Under the pieces are notes generated by a model. That model saw only the letters and a program-made list of their open reading frames with translations. It ran no database searches and was not told the DNA's origin. Positions 12,493 through 25,829 of a DNA stretch of 64,000 bases are shown here, piece after piece. A program made the position numbers and the translations under genes. The DNA is from Polychytrium aggregatum (taxonomy: Eukaryota; Chytridiomycota; Chytridiomycetes; Polychytriales), in contig NW_026516272.1 of assembly GCF_025602895.1 (NCBI RefSeq), positions 124,001 to 188,000 on the forward strand. The letters run 5' to 3'. Numbering within the stretch: the stretch's first letter is position 1; each line of letters starts with the position of its first letter.

Positions 12493-15080
12493 ATGCACAA
12501 ACGCCCGATCACCTTTGCCCAGGATCCTCGCCCGCTGAAGAGGAGAGCCCATGATCGCGACGATATCGGCCCTCTCCATCCGCATCCCGTCGTGCAGAAC
12601 AACGGAACGGCCTGGCTTCCCTTTGGGTTCTCGTTGTCAGCGTCGGTGTCTGCTGCCTCCAGGTGTCCTGTGCCGCTCTATCCGTCCAGCACCGTCGCCC
12701 AGGTCTTTCCTGCCTCGGGCTCGGGCCGACACCCCTTCCAAGGCTCGGCAGTCTTCCCCAGCCATCCCCGGGTCTATTGCCACGATCTGCCCCGCTCTCC
12801 CATGTCGGCCCTGAGCCCCGAATATGCTCTCTATCCGCCGCCTTCGGCAGTGCCGTCGCAGCGTCGTCCGTTCTTCTGCCCGTCGTGTCCGTCGTGTCCA
12901 TCGTGTCCGTCGACTGGATCCTGGGCTGACCCGCACCCCGTCGCTGCTTGCACCCCAACCTACGCTCCCGCCGTCTACGAATTCTCAACCCCCATCTCCC
13001 CGCTGTACTCCCAGCCCCGGCCCTGGCAGTCGACGGCTGTGCCCCCATCCTCGTCCTCGTCTTCTCGGCTTCTGGCATATCCGTCTCTGCAGCCCGCCTG
13101 CAGCCCACGCCGTCTTCGCTCCCGCCCGCACTCGCCAGCGCCATGTCTTCGGCCAACCTTCAGTCCCCCGCAGAGCCAGCACCTCGACTCCTATCGAAAA
13201 GTCGAGCCTTTCCCGGCCGCTCGGCCGCCCCGGCCCTCCTGGCCGGCTCCCCAAAGCTACTACTGGACGACAACCCACGCCAGCCCGTGCGAGCCTGCCA
13301 CCAAGCCCTCGCACTCCACCGCCTTCGCGACCTCCTATCGAGACACCGCCGATCTGCTTGCCAGCGACGTCTCTCCAAGCAAGAATCCTCTCCCGAGCCC
13401 AAGGACGCCCTCGTACGAGCCGCTTGTCGTGGCTTTGCCGGCCAGCAACGCCCTCGCATGGACCCCGATACCCACAAAGCGCCTGACCAAGTTATGCGAG
13501 TCCGAGCGCGATTACCTGCCCGATCCCTGCTATTTAGCCAACTGCCAGAAAGGCAAGATGCAGGCCTCGATGCGATCAGGTAATGACAAGCCACTGCCCG
13601 GGAGGCACTGCATCGTTGACCGAGACCGAGACACGACTGTTGCTGTTGCTATTGCTATATCTGTCACCTCGGCATCCACTGCTTCATCCACTCATCGCAT
13701 TCATCGCACTCATCGCCCCAACCTCGGTACTGCTCCCATGACCACAACACACACGTCAACTCGCCTCGTCTCTCGCCGTCGATCGCGATGGATTGCTGCG
13801 TCCAGCCATGGTCTCCTACATGGACGTGCTCAGCGGCCACCTGAGCTACTCGCGCGATAGCTTCTCCAAGAGCGTCAACATCTTTGACCGCTATCTCTCT
13901 GTCGTCAAGGTCTGTCGCCAACCGCAGTTCTATCTCCTCGCCACCACTGCTGTCTATCTCGCCGGCAAGTTCAACGAAGAGACCAACGAGCCCTCCATCG
14001 CGGACATGATCGCCTGCAGCCACTTTCCCGAGTGGCAGCCCTCGGATCTCAAGGTACTTCTTGGTTGTTGTTGTTTTTGACGCCGTGTGCTGGGTTTGGG
14101 ATGGATCCGCACGTGTGGCGACCGTTTTTCGATTCAGTCCAGGGCAGATACGCAATTCAATCAATGACCGATATGCGACTCGGCTGAGGCTGCATCGCCA
14201 TGTCCGTGCTCGATTGGATCTGCAGCCACCGGCTCGTCTGAGACAGCGACCTAACTCATCCGGCGTCGTCTTGCCTCCGCTCCCCCACTTTCCTCGCCCT
14301 CTAGAGAATGGAACGCAAGATCTTGAGCGCCCTCGACTGGAAAATTGCCGGTCCCACACCCCTGGTGAGCCTTGAAGACCTGGCCACAGCCATGGATCTA
14401 CCCATACTGACCGCGCGCCTTGGCGAACCATTGTTACTGATCGATCCTCTGCCCAACCCCCCCCCACCAGGCCGTCCTCGATGAGGTCCACAGCAGCTGC
14501 CAGGAGCACATCTCCGTGTTTACTCGCGTCGGGTCGAGCATTCAAGCGTGCATCGAAAAGTCCATCGAAGGTGAGTCTGGATCCACCTCCGTGGAGCTTG
14601 ATGCTGCTGCATCCGGACACTTGCTGGTGGGCCTATTTCGGGCTGCCTGTCCAGTACCCTTCCTTGGGAGTTCGTCCTGGTGCCCCCCCCGCTCGCGCCA
14701 CCGTTGCATCGCCCAGGATCGACCCAGCACTGATGTGCCTCTGCTCTTCTCCCTTGCTGTACTCCAACAGATTACGCTTTCCTCAAGTTTCCGCCGTCCG
14801 TGGTTGTCGCCGCGGCTCTGACCAAATCCTTGACAGAGCAACCGACAGCGTGGGTTGAGAGCGTAGTGAATGCCCTCTTTGGCTTTGCTGAGGTAAGCGC
14901 CAGACCAATGCCGTCGATCTAGCGGCCGATGCATACACTTCCTGGCGGGCAAGACATGCGTGGCTGGGTGTATCGATCCTAAACCACCGATGTAATCCTT
15001 TGCTGACTCTCTCTGAATCGCCTTGCTCGTTGCAGGAATCGCGATGCATGCTCTCAGAATGCATGTCCTTGATGGACTGA
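12493..15080 (+). CDS. cyclin with long low-complexity N-terminal region (A/B-type cyclin box)
   Basis: Six exons (12493-13579, 13806-14053, 14305-14364, 14471-14570, 14771-14892, 15036-15080) join in phase to 553 residues. Residues 1-362 are Pro/Ser/Ala-rich and lack a recognisable fold. The cyclin box begins at MRSAMVSYMDVLSGHL, equivalent to the MRxILVDWL motif of mitotic cyclins, followed by NIFDRYLS, QFYLLATTAVYLAGKFNE and MERKILSALDWKIAGPTPL. A second, C-terminal cyclin fold follows (ACIEKSI, DYAFLKFPPSVVVAAAL). It should bind and activate a cyclin-dependent kinase. The length and box spacing favour A/B-type cyclins over Pcl-type, but the LVDW core is altered to MVSYM. No clear destruction box was found in the low-complexity part. 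The start is the ATG in the context ccaccATGcac. Confidence 0.85.
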
Positions 15081-16214
15081 AGCCTCTGTGTCGACCACAG
15101 CAACGATCTGGCTCGGATGCATCATTCTATTTATTCCCTTTGGTCACTTTATTTCTCTCCTCGCCACATCTGCTTTCAACTCTAGACATCGGGCCTCGCT
15201 ATCCACCTCTCACCCCCCTCCCCCTGCTGTTTACTTTTCTTTTATGCATCGCAGCTTGGCTTCCGTTTCTACCATTCATCCTCATTACTATTTTGTCTCA
15301 TCTGCCGAGACGACTCAGTCTGCCTTTATCGGTCGCCTGGCATCTCCCCCATCCCTCCCCGCCGCCGCTACCACCAGCCTTCATCAATTGTGCGTCGTGG
15401 CTTTGCTATTGCGTTCGGAGGTCGTGCTATACTGTATCGCCAGTCCACCTCGTCCACCGACTCGGCTATATTCTGCTTTCACTCCTTTTTTGATCCCACA
15501 ACTTCATGTGACATATTTATGACATTCATCAACCCCCCCCCCATTCCCCAATCTCTAACTCGCATTCCTGTACCATTTCCTTGGCTGCTCGATCCCCTTA
15601 TCCTCCTCTGTCCCCGTACTTTTCTCTCAGTCCTCTGGAGGCTGTGCAGAGAATTTGCTGGAGAGAGGTGGAAGGCTCTGGCTCACCATATTTACCTTAC
15701 GCTTGATTTTGATTATCCTCCTCCATTGTCATTTCGCCATCTTCATTCACATTCGCTCCAATTTCAAAGCAATATCACCCGGCAGCTTGTTTGTTTACTC
15801 GCTTGTTTTGCTCGCTTGCCTGCAACGGTTTAGACCGACCCGGCCGCACGAAGAAAAAAAAATAGGCTCAATCCTCCCAAATCGCTACCGGAGTAACGAT
15901 GTGCATCAATACGGCTTGGCGCCCCCCACCCCTGTCCATACTTTTTGCCCATGTTGTAGAGCGGAAGAGGGAGGTGGCGTTTCGAGCGTGCAACATTTCT
16001 CATACGCACTGACTGGGGTGCCTCTTGTCAGTGTGCATGACTGAGACCATCTCTTGAACAGAACTGTATTGAGCAGCCTCAGGGGGGAGGAAAGAAGAAC
16101 ACACGAGTCCGGGGCGACAATCCTGACCATGCATCGGCATGATCAACCCTGGTGCGGGGATGCGTCGACAGAGGCGACGACACATGCCGGGATCTGCTGC
16201 CGCCGAGGGTCGAT
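15081..16214. other. convergent 1.1-kb gap, pyrimidine-rich
   Basis: Between the cyclin stop and the stop of the next minus-strand gene. It is C/T-rich and lower in GC than the genes. Open frames (for example 15023-15493) are hydrophobic low-complexity translations of pyrimidine tracts. Presumed 3' UTRs. No gene or RNA element was recognised. Confidence 0.45.
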
Positions 16215-17099
16215 TCACTTGGCTTTCGCGTCCGAGTCCTTCATCTCCCGCAGTTTCTGCAGAACCCGGTCAAAGAGAAGAGCAAGCCCAGAGTTTCCCC
16301 CGACTCCCGTGCGTCAGCAGTTTGCAACCTGTGTGAAAATGCAAGGCAGCTAGGCGGGAAACGAGACTCCAAGGACACCCTTCCAGACCACGATTCGGAT
16401 AGCCCCAGTCAAAGGCATGAGAATGTCATGCAGAGCACCTTCGAGCGGCGATCTCAACCAAACCGGGCCCCCACCACCACCACCACCATTACCACCAAAA
16501 CTAAAGGCAACATACCTTGCGAATCCGCTCCTCGGCCTTTTTCCGTGGATCCTCAAAGAAGTAAGATCGGTTGGGCTGGCTGCCAGCGTGTGAGAACTCC
16601 TCATCCGGATCGGACTTGCGAATCAGCCTGGAGTCACAGTCAGGGAACGCAAAAGCCACACGGACTGGGTCAGAGTCTCTTGAGGAGTTGGTGTGCCAGC
16701 ACGCCGCTTCCTCTCGGACCTTGGAACACCCTTTGGCACACCCTTTGGCACACCCCATCTAAACCCTCTCTTCGACGTCATATGGCCGGAACGATACACT
16801 ACGTGGATTGGGACTTTGAAAGCTCGCCCTTCTGGTGCTTGGGCGGGAGAACCATCTCCTGGATGTTGCCTTGTTGATCCTTGACCCGATATCTAAACGG
16901 AGCATTTACCACGGTGCGCAGGAGCGATGGGCATATGACGGAGATTCGCAACCACAAAAGCAGAGATGCACGCAAGCCCAACGATACCGAGAGTCAGTGT
17001 GTGCGATGCTCCAACTGGGCCGGCCGTGCGATCTCAAACACAGTAGAAGTCACCCGCCCAGCCCTGGATCGATTCGCTCGCGCCCTGGCTCGGCCACAT
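16215..17099 (-). CDS. small unrecognised protein, possibly single-pass membrane, 5' exons uncertain
   Basis: Three 3' exons on the minus strand join in phase: 16803-16892 (RYRVKDQQGNIQEMVLPPKH and onward), 16516-16627 (LIRKSDPDEEF, then SYFFEDPRKKAEERIRK) and 16215-16256 (KLREMKDSDAKAK then stop). The tail is strongly charged. Upstream, the stretch around 16930-17000 can be read as a hydrophobic helix (LGIVGLACISAFVVANLR), and an ATG at 17099 could start the gene 10 bp after the WW gene's stop. I could not find a unique chain of exons linking these parts. A short mitochondrial or membrane assembly factor would fit the shape, but no family was recognised. Confidence 0.4.
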
Positions 17100-17108
17100 T
17101 GGGTAGAC

Positions 17109-18338
<1,230 letters not shown>

Positions 18339-19090
18339 GGTTGCGGAGACTGAGGGATTGAGACAGCACGATGCGTGGTTGTATGGGAAGATAGACAATG
18401 GACAGTTTGAGAATACAGGCGCCGCCATTCGTCCAGAGAACGTGAGAGATGAACAAGTGACCAGTGTGAAGAAGTCGCAGCATACTGCACTCCCGGTCCC
18501 AGAGACAATGGTGTCCATGTTGGGGGGGGGCTGGATGGCATTGGGGTGAAATGGCGTACCTCGGCTCTATAGTGCTGTTGAGGGCGAGGCTGATACCAAT
18601 GCCGACGCTGACGCTGACGCTGAGGCCGAGGCCGATGCTGATACTGCCGGAGCGACCGTGGGAACGACTGGCCAGGAGGGAGTGCGGCTGCCGAGACAGG
18701 AGCTCTGTCGCGCTCGGTGTGGAAAATCTCCGGCGGGCTGGTTCGACTCGACGGCGGCCAGCCGGCAGATGGCTGCCGGGCAGATTGCGCAACCGCAACG
18801 ATCATGATCGATCCGAGCGCCAACAGCGAGTCCATTCCGAGACGGACGGCTTGAATGATGTTGGTCGGGGGCCTGTGCTGTGCGGTGCTCGGCCGATGAG
18901 ATGCTATCGGACACCCAGGAGATGAACTGACCCGCTCGGTCGTTCTTGGCCGAATGCGATGCGATTGGAGACTGGCATGTCGTTTGAGCGAGAGGGTGTG
19001 TCCGATTGATCTTTTCAACGTGCAGCACAGACCGAATGATACATTGAGCCTGATGTTCTGCGCTATCGTATCCAACGGCACGGGTCCCTC

Positions 19091-19146
19091 GCCCTGCATG
19101 GCATTGCATGGCATTGCATGGCATTGCATCGCCCTGCATCGCCCCG
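19091..19146. repeat. 10-bp tandem repeat (ggcattgcat)
   Basis: Three exact copies of the decamer are flanked by diverged gccctgcat copies. On the minus strand it gives the peptide run MQCHAMPC, an artefact. Confidence 0.8.
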
Positions 19147-19603
19147 CACGATCCCCCGCTGTCGCCGAGCAGGCCGCTGTGCATCTGCAATGTGCGCAGA
19201 AGCTCCGGATCCGCAATTTGGCCAAAACGAGCGCTGCTCACGCACAGAGCGCGGCCGATGGCAGTCCGTCTGGCCAACGGCTTTTGCGCGTCGGTGTCGA
19301 AAAAAAAAGAGCGCCTGTCGAGGATGTGCCCGGGGGCTCTTTCTTGTTGTTGCGATCCATCTAGCCTTTTATAGTCACATCACTCCTACGGAGAGGGGAC
19401 GAGGCGCTCGTTCGTCTCGTCGTCGTCGCCAATCCATGTCCCTCGCTCGACGCTCCGGTTCTTCCCACCGCCCTTTTTTTCGCTTTTTGTCCCTCGCCTC
19501 TCGCTCTGACCCGTCCCTCGCTGGCCGACGCCGTCGCTGTCGACCATCGCCGCCGATACTGTGGGTGAGTCTCGGGCGATCGCCTCTGGTGCTTGTCTGC
19601 CAC

Positions 19604-19684
19604 GGCCATTGCCCTGGCCATTACCCTGGCTATTGCTCCAGCTATTGCTCTGGCTATTGCTCCAGCGATTGTTCTGGCTATCTC
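19604..19684. repeat. 12-bp minisatellite (ctggctattgct)
   Basis: About seven degenerate copies of a 12-bp unit (ccattgccctgg, ctattgctccag, ctattgctctgg). All three forward frames stay open because the period is divisible by three. Confidence 0.85.
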
Positions 19685-20608
19685 GCCATTGCTTGGTCTG
19701 TTGTGCATTCGGCCGTATGCACATCCTCGTTGTTCGACAGCGACTCGCAAAATAGCTCAGTCTCTCGGCATGCCCTGCAGCAAACTGTCTTTGAGATGGT
19801 TTTCGCTGCCCCGATACACACTCTCTCTCGCTCTCTCCATCCCCTCATTTCGTTTGTGTTTGTGCATTCGCCATTCATTCCCGAGACGGTTGCGGTGCCT
19901 CGGCTCTGGCACACCCTGCCACTGCCTCGGCAGACCACAGATCTTTGCCGAATCCCTCGATATTGCTGGGATCGCTGTCTGTGGACCTGTGTCTGGCACT
20001 CGCCCCTCGCTCCCTGAAAGTGTGTTGCAGCGGGCCCGGTCGGCCGGCGGTTTGGCCGCCTTCGTATCAGCAGTCTACGGCGCTTGTTGTTCGCTTGTTG
20101 TTCGCTTGTTCGGGGCCGGGTGTGGGCAAGTGGTTTGCTGGCGACTGCGAATGCACAAATGCGAGGCCCAGTCGGGTGCATCCCCCGTGCCCTTTTTTCG
20201 AGTCCCCAGCGGCCATGCCCTTCCCCACCCAGCTTTCTCCCTCTGTCGCTCGGCCTTGCTTCGCTGTCCATCCAACTTGCGCTTTTGCCATCCTCCCAAA
20301 ACTCCAGCGATCTCTCCTCTGCAACCCGCCTTTCCCTCTCCTGTCGCTCCTGGCTGTGTGCTGGCTCTGTGCTGGCGGCTCCACTCCTGGACATCCTCTG
20401 GTCCGCTCGAGATCTCTCTCCTTGGCTTTATTTCGATCTGCATGCTGATCGGCATCCTCGCCTGTCCTGTCTCCCGCCAACCCACAGATGCCCTGTTGAT
20501 CCTTTGATTGCTGTATCATCTGACTGCATCCGAGCACATCCGCACCTCTGCACCGTCCTGTCTGTCCTGCTCCAATCCCATCTCCCCCCCATTCGCACTG
20601 CCGCTATA

Positions 20609-23272
20609 ATGCACGAGCCCCTGAGGTAAGCCGATGCCACTGCTGCAGTGTCGGCCATGTGAGCCGAAATACAGTCCGGGTCGGGCCAGTCCGTGGAGCA
20701 TGACGCTCGAAACGAATGCCGCCATCATCTTGGATACATCACGGGTGCATATTGGCGGCAGATCCCTCCCTCCCTCTGCCCATGAGCAAACCTGTGGGGC
20801 AGTGCCTGACCCGCCTTTCCTGTGCTGGTCGATGGCCGCTCGTTTCCCTCTCTGCTGCGTCTTATGCGGTGCTGTTCCTTTCCCCTCCAGCACCAACCCT
20901 CCCCTCCCCTCCTTCGAGTTCTGTGTCCCTGCCACGCCCATTCTGAAGTCGTCGGGCAAGCGGTCGTTTATAAGATCCCCCGATACATTTGAAGCCGCAG
21001 AGATGCACGACCTGTCTGTCCTTTCGGGCCTCCACTCGCCCTTGGGTGCGCTCGCCCAAGATTTGTCGGCCAACTTGAGTGTTGACAGCAGGTCGGTTGA
21101 TTGCTGTCCTCCCACCGCTTCTCTCTTTCCATCGTTTGTCTCCATCGCTCAGTGCTGTGCAGTGGGGATTTCTTCGCTTTCTCGGTCCCCACCTTCCTCC
21201 TGTGTGTGTCTGAAGCCCATGTCCGCCATCGACGGCTTGCTGTGACATGCGGCTCACCCAGGACACGCGATTCAATGTCGGGCTGGTCCTTGTGTTGGTG
21301 GTGTCGCTTCTGTCGTCTGCTTTGCCCCTCATTCTTGGATTCGTAGTCCTCGTTCCTCGCTGAAGTCGTTACCTGGCTCTGTTTTTGTCTTCTCTGCTTC
21401 GCTGTTACTTTGTCCACGGCGCCCTCCTTCCAACCCGCGCTCGCTTGGCATTCTTCCCGTTCAGACCAACTCACACACACCTCTCACTCTTCTTCCAGAG
21501 CCGAAGCCGTCAATGGCGGCGAGCTCCTAAAGGCTTTCTATAATGCCCAAGATAGCCCAAGCGACACCACCTTCACCGTAAAATCGTTTTCGCGAACCAC
21601 ATCTGCCACCTTCTCGACGCTCGACAACTCGCCGCTCGTTCCGCGCGGGAAGCGCCTGGCTCATGCAGCGTTCTCGTTGATGGGCCGGGACACAGACGAC
21701 GAAGAGGAAAGGTCTGATATGGTTGATTGCAGCCCCACGATGGGACAAAGGATTATCCACAGGTGGGCATCGCGTATCCGGCGCGCTGGCGTCGATGTTC
21801 TGTCGCCAGACCAACGACGTGTCCGCTGGCTCCTTCGCCATGCTGCAGCCCTGGTCTTTGCGGCCGCCAACGGCCGGTCCCCTCTGTCAGCAGGGCACGG
21901 GTGTTATCTGCCCTCGACGCGCCTCACGATACACTCGGCACTCATCATGGCGACTGTACCTCCTCCTTCTCCCCTGCGCCACCAGCTTTCAGAGTCGAAC
22001 GACCATGCAATGGTCTGGGCGGAGCAAAAAGGCCTTGACTGGATCAAGCACAGCCCCGCCCCACACCAAGAGGAGCCACATCCCGAGACCGGCGCTGCAC
22101 CGACCCGTGATGGACTTTCTCTCCGGCAACCCCATGCACATGAGCTCGGCCTTCCAGCGCGATCCGGCCAATCCCCCCCAGAAGATCCGGCGCACCCAGA
22201 GCGATGCGGTCCTGGGCAGCAACTCGTACCTGGGTGGCCGTCGACTGGAAGACGTCAGCAAGATCCAGAGCACGTACCAAGCCAAGCTGCTTCCATCGGA
22301 GCCTGGCAAGGACGCCATCCGACGCATTTCCCCCGAAACTGTGAGTATACCCCCGTCTCGTCCCGTCCCCGTCTCCTCGGTGGCGTCGGTGGCGCTGTGG
22401 TGGGTGATGCGCAGAGGGCAACGACGCTGTGACTACATCCTCTAACACGCAGGACCGCGATCCGCCATGGTTCTTCAGGTACATAGACTGCTCAACGGCG
22501 AGTTCTCTGATCAAGTCGACTCGTATCACATCATCGACTGCCGCTTCCCGTACGAGTACAGCGGAGGCCACATCGAGACTGCCCAGAACGTAAACTCGAT
22601 CGTAGAGCTTGGCAAGATGTTCTATGATTGGCCCGAGAATGCCGAGAACCCACCCACTGAATCACACAAGAGCAAGCCCGTCAAGAGCGAGCGCACGGTC
22701 ATCATCTTCCACTGTGAGTTCTCCTCGCAGCGCGCGCCAAAGATGTAAGCATCGGGCAACGGCCCTCCCTCGCAAGCCGCCATCACCCAGGCTCGCTCAG
22801 CCGGCTTTTGTGTGCACCTGTCTGACCTGCTGCCTGATGATGCTTGTGAACTGCGGCCACACGATGTCCTTGCTAACTTGCAACCATGGATGGGGCTCCA
22901 TCTCGGCAAACTTATCCAGGGCGCTCTATCTGCGAAGCTTTGATCGCGAAAACAACCTGCACAACTATCCGCACATTCACTACCCCGAGATCTATATTCT
23001 GACAGGAGGATACAAGGCCTTTTACAAGGCATACAAGGTTGGTGCTCCCTGCAGCTGTCGGCATGTTCTGGCTGTGGTGCAGTTGGCGACGCTTGACGTG
23101 GTCAGCAGGCATGCTCATCATCGGCTGTTCCGATCGTATCGTCCAGGAGCGGTGCGAGCCACAAAACTACGTACCGATGGCAGCGTCCAGCTTCAACAAA
23201 GATTGCACCGCAGAGCTCTCCAACCGTCGAAAACAATTCAAGAAGAGCTACTCCGACAGTTACATTCTCTGA
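20609..23272 (+). CDS. CDC25: M-phase inducer phosphatase Cdc25
   Basis: Seven exons (20609-20625, 20891-21091, 21499-21762, 21986-22340, 22479-22744, 22920-23037, 23147-23272) join in phase to 448 residues. The first coding exon is only 17 bp (MHEPL plus two bases). The N-terminal half is regulatory and Ser/Thr-rich, with RRTQSDAVLGSNSYLGGRRL, a plausible phosphorylation and 14-3-3 region. The C-terminal rhodanese-fold catalytic domain begins at RRISPETVHRLLNGEF. It contains IIDCRFPYEYSGGHI, the intact active-site loop HCEFSSQR (Cys-X5-Arg), then LHNYPHIHYPEIYILTGGYK and CEPQNYVPM. It should remove inhibitory phosphates from Cdk1 and trigger mitosis. A gtgagt inside the active-site codons is not used as a donor; splicing occurs after APKM. 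The cyclin gene lies 5 kb upstream. Confidence 0.95.
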
Positions 23273-25632
23273 ACGTCATCGACCTCGACGATGATCTTCC
23301 TGGAGCCAACTCCGTGGGACTAGACCTCTGTTGATTGTTTTTTGTCGATGACTTGAAAGAGTCCCTCTCGATTCTGCCTTCGCTGCAACGCTCTGCCTGC
23401 GAGCGGGTTGCTGGGCGCTCCATCGTTCGGGTGAATGCCGTCGTCGCCTTTATTCTGTCCACTACTTTTCTTGTTTGCGTACCATATTACCAGTTTGCAA
23501 TGATCTACCCCATAGCATTCCCCAGCCCTCCCCCCCTCTGCCCTCCCACAACTGTGTTGTGTTGCCAGGCTGTGTCCCGCGCCCTATTTAACCCTCTGCC
23601 TAACCACCACCTCCCTCCTCACTGACTGACCCTCCCTCCGCTGCCTGCGCCAGCATATACCGGTATCATGTTTCATGCTGTGGATGAATCAGCCCCCCCT
23701 CACCCATCTTGCCTCTGCGCCCTGCCGTGGCTCTCTCTCTCTCCCATCACTATTCCCAGATCCGCCCCCAGCTCGGTTCGCGCCACAACTCACGACTTGA
23801 ACGAGTCGCACCCGCCTTCCCGCCCGCGCATTTTTGCCCCAGACGCGCAAGCATCGTCGCTTATTTTATTTTTTGGATAGTTTGCGGTTGTCGTCGCAAT
23901 GCAATATGACTTTTCCAATTACGAGGACACATGGCCTGCGCGCACGACGAGGGAGTGTGGATGGTGGGTTTGCTGGAAAGAGAGAGGCGGTGCCTGGCTG
24001 ACCTTGAGCAAGCCGCTGGGTCTGCCACAACATCATTCGGCTTTGCGTCGGCCCGGATGCCGCTCCTGCGGATGGATGGTGTCGATTGGACCGGCAGGGC
24101 AAGCCCTCGCTTTGGAGTGGACTGAAGGTTGCGGCCCCGACGCCACTGTGGAACAGCACTTTGCGCTGCACCACCATTGTGGCTCCGGCGATGCTGGGAG
24201 AGAGGAGGAGGTGATGGGCAAAGCCCGACACCAGCAGCAGTGCGCGAGAGCGAGCGACACCCTTCCTTCCTTCCGCCCGGACAGCAACCATGAAGCTGCC
24301 AAGCCCGGTCGGCTGTGTCTTTGCGGCGTCTTTGCTGTGCCTGTGCGCGCCTGCTGTTCCTGGAGCACAACTAGCAAAAAAACGCAAGCACCATGCACTG
24401 GATGCACACCGTCCCCCACCCTGGCTGGCGGGCAAATCTGGATCATCCGTTTTGCCAGTGGCGTCAGCAAGGGGAGGGAAACCCCCGTCCCGGCTCTTGC
24501 CCAGCAACCGTGGCTGCTCTGTGCCATTGTCGAGCCGAGGCGGAAACGTGCAGAAGGTTGGTGGGCGTGGGGAGGGAGCAGGATGGAGAGAGAGAGAGAG
24601 AGTCGGCGGATGTGGTCTGGTGGCCCTCACTTTCGGCAAGCCCAGGAGAGAGACAGGACGGGTGCGTGTCTGCCAGGACATCACCGGCAAGGATGTGGCA
24701 ACAAACGGCGGGCAGGAGGAGCCTGGCTGGGATGCAGCTTGGCAAGGAGCGGTGCGAGCTTGCCGATGGGACCGAGCCTGTGCCCGAGTGATACTGCAAG
24801 TCCGAGGTGCGGCACGGGGGGGGTGGAGTTGAGATGGAGGTCAGTGGGATGGAGAGCAGTGGGTGAAGGGCAGTGGGATAGGGTGGATACACATGGCTGT
24901 TTGGGCATTGCATCGCACGCACAACTGCGGTCGTTCGGCTGCAGTGACAAATGCCAGAACGCAGACCGGTATCGTTCCCATTTGAAATCGTCCCACGGCG
25001 ACCGCATCGACCCCGACCTGACAATGTGCTTGGCGATGTGCTTGGCAATACGCTTGGGCGATACGCTTGGATGGTGTGCTTGGCCGATGTGCTTGCGCGC
25101 CCGGCGAGGACTGATCCCATGAGCCGGGCTGTGTCCAGAGCCGGGTGGCAACGGCCTCGCCTCCTTCGCCGTCTGCATTTGCTCGCTCTGCCAAGCCAGC
25201 ACCGCCCAAGTCAGCACCGCCCGGGCGGATCGCCCAGAACGATTGCCCAGAACGATCGCCGAGACCAGGGCCTGGCGCAGGACTCGGTACCGGGCGACGG
25301 CCCGCTGCGGTCCCATCAAGCGTCCTCTGGACCAGCGATCTCAAGCCCGGCCAGCGGCCCCACCCGATCACCGCCGACGTGGGACCGCGACGGCATTGGA
25401 TCGGGCGATCCGTCCCATGGAGTCACAGAAAGAGCCGGAAAAAGGGTGCGAAATATCCGGCATGGCGTTGCGCTTGCAAGAGCAGTGGCATGGTGGCGCC
25501 TGGGTCGCGCTGGCTGCGCGGGCTCAAGCGGGCGTGCGAACGGGCAGCAAGGTGCGAAAGAGACGGATGTGCAAGCAGATATGCGACTGCCGTGTGCATG
25601 GGGTTATCCACTGCGGTGTGCATTGGATGACC

Positions 25633-25680
25633 AACGGCGCAGATTGTGCTATCGGCAACGGCGCAGATTGTGCTATCGGC
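25633..25680. repeat. exact 24-bp tandem duplication
   Basis: Two adjacent identical copies of aacggcgcagattgtgctat plus cggc. The copies abut directly with no spacer. Confidence 0.9.
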
Positions 25681-25773
25681 AGCAACAGATGCCGCTGTCA
25701 ACCACGGGCCGGTGTTGTTAACGAATACTTAACATCCGCAGACATGTCCCATGCAAAGCCCAACATCTCTCAC

Positions 25774-25829
25774 CACTTTGCTTAACGACTCCTCGTCTTA
25801 ACACTTTGCTTAACGACTCCCCGTCTTGA
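25774..25829. repeat. 28-bp near-exact direct duplication
   Basis: Two adjacent copies of cactttgcttaacgactcct plus cgtcttaa. The second differs by ccgtcttga at its end. It lies about 490 bp upstream of the Zn2Cys6 start. Confidence 0.85.

Larger units (their letters stand above)
18339..20608. other. 2.3-kb shared upstream region of the WW gene and CDC25
   Basis: No supported gene. It contains three short tandem repeats: gctgacgctgaggccgag-type units at about 18590-18650, five near-perfect ggcattgcat/gccctgcatc decamers at 19091-19146, and a 12-bp array (ctggctattgct) at 19604-19684. The last gives an artefactual ALAIAPAIALAI peptide. Promoters for two divergent genes should be at the ends. 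Confidence 0.5.

Noticed and set aside
19593-20507. 304-codon frame with ALAIAPAIALAIAPAIVLAI
   Set aside because: It looks like a membrane protein only because a 12-bp repeat is translated.
22713-22718. gtgagt inside the CDC25 active site as a splice donor
   Set aside because: Using it would remove the Cys-X5-Arg loop. The loop HCEFSSQR is read straight through and the next donor keeps phase.
24290-24832. open frame beginning with a signal-peptide-like MKLPSPVGCVFAASLLCLCA
   Set aside because: Everything after the first 25 residues is low-complexity and repeat-derived, and there is no conserved pattern.
23899-25122. 407-codon open frame on the plus strand
   Set aside because: It is Gly/Arg/Cys-rich, overlaps equally long frames on both strands, includes tandem repeats and shows no domain or splice context. 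GC bias explains it.
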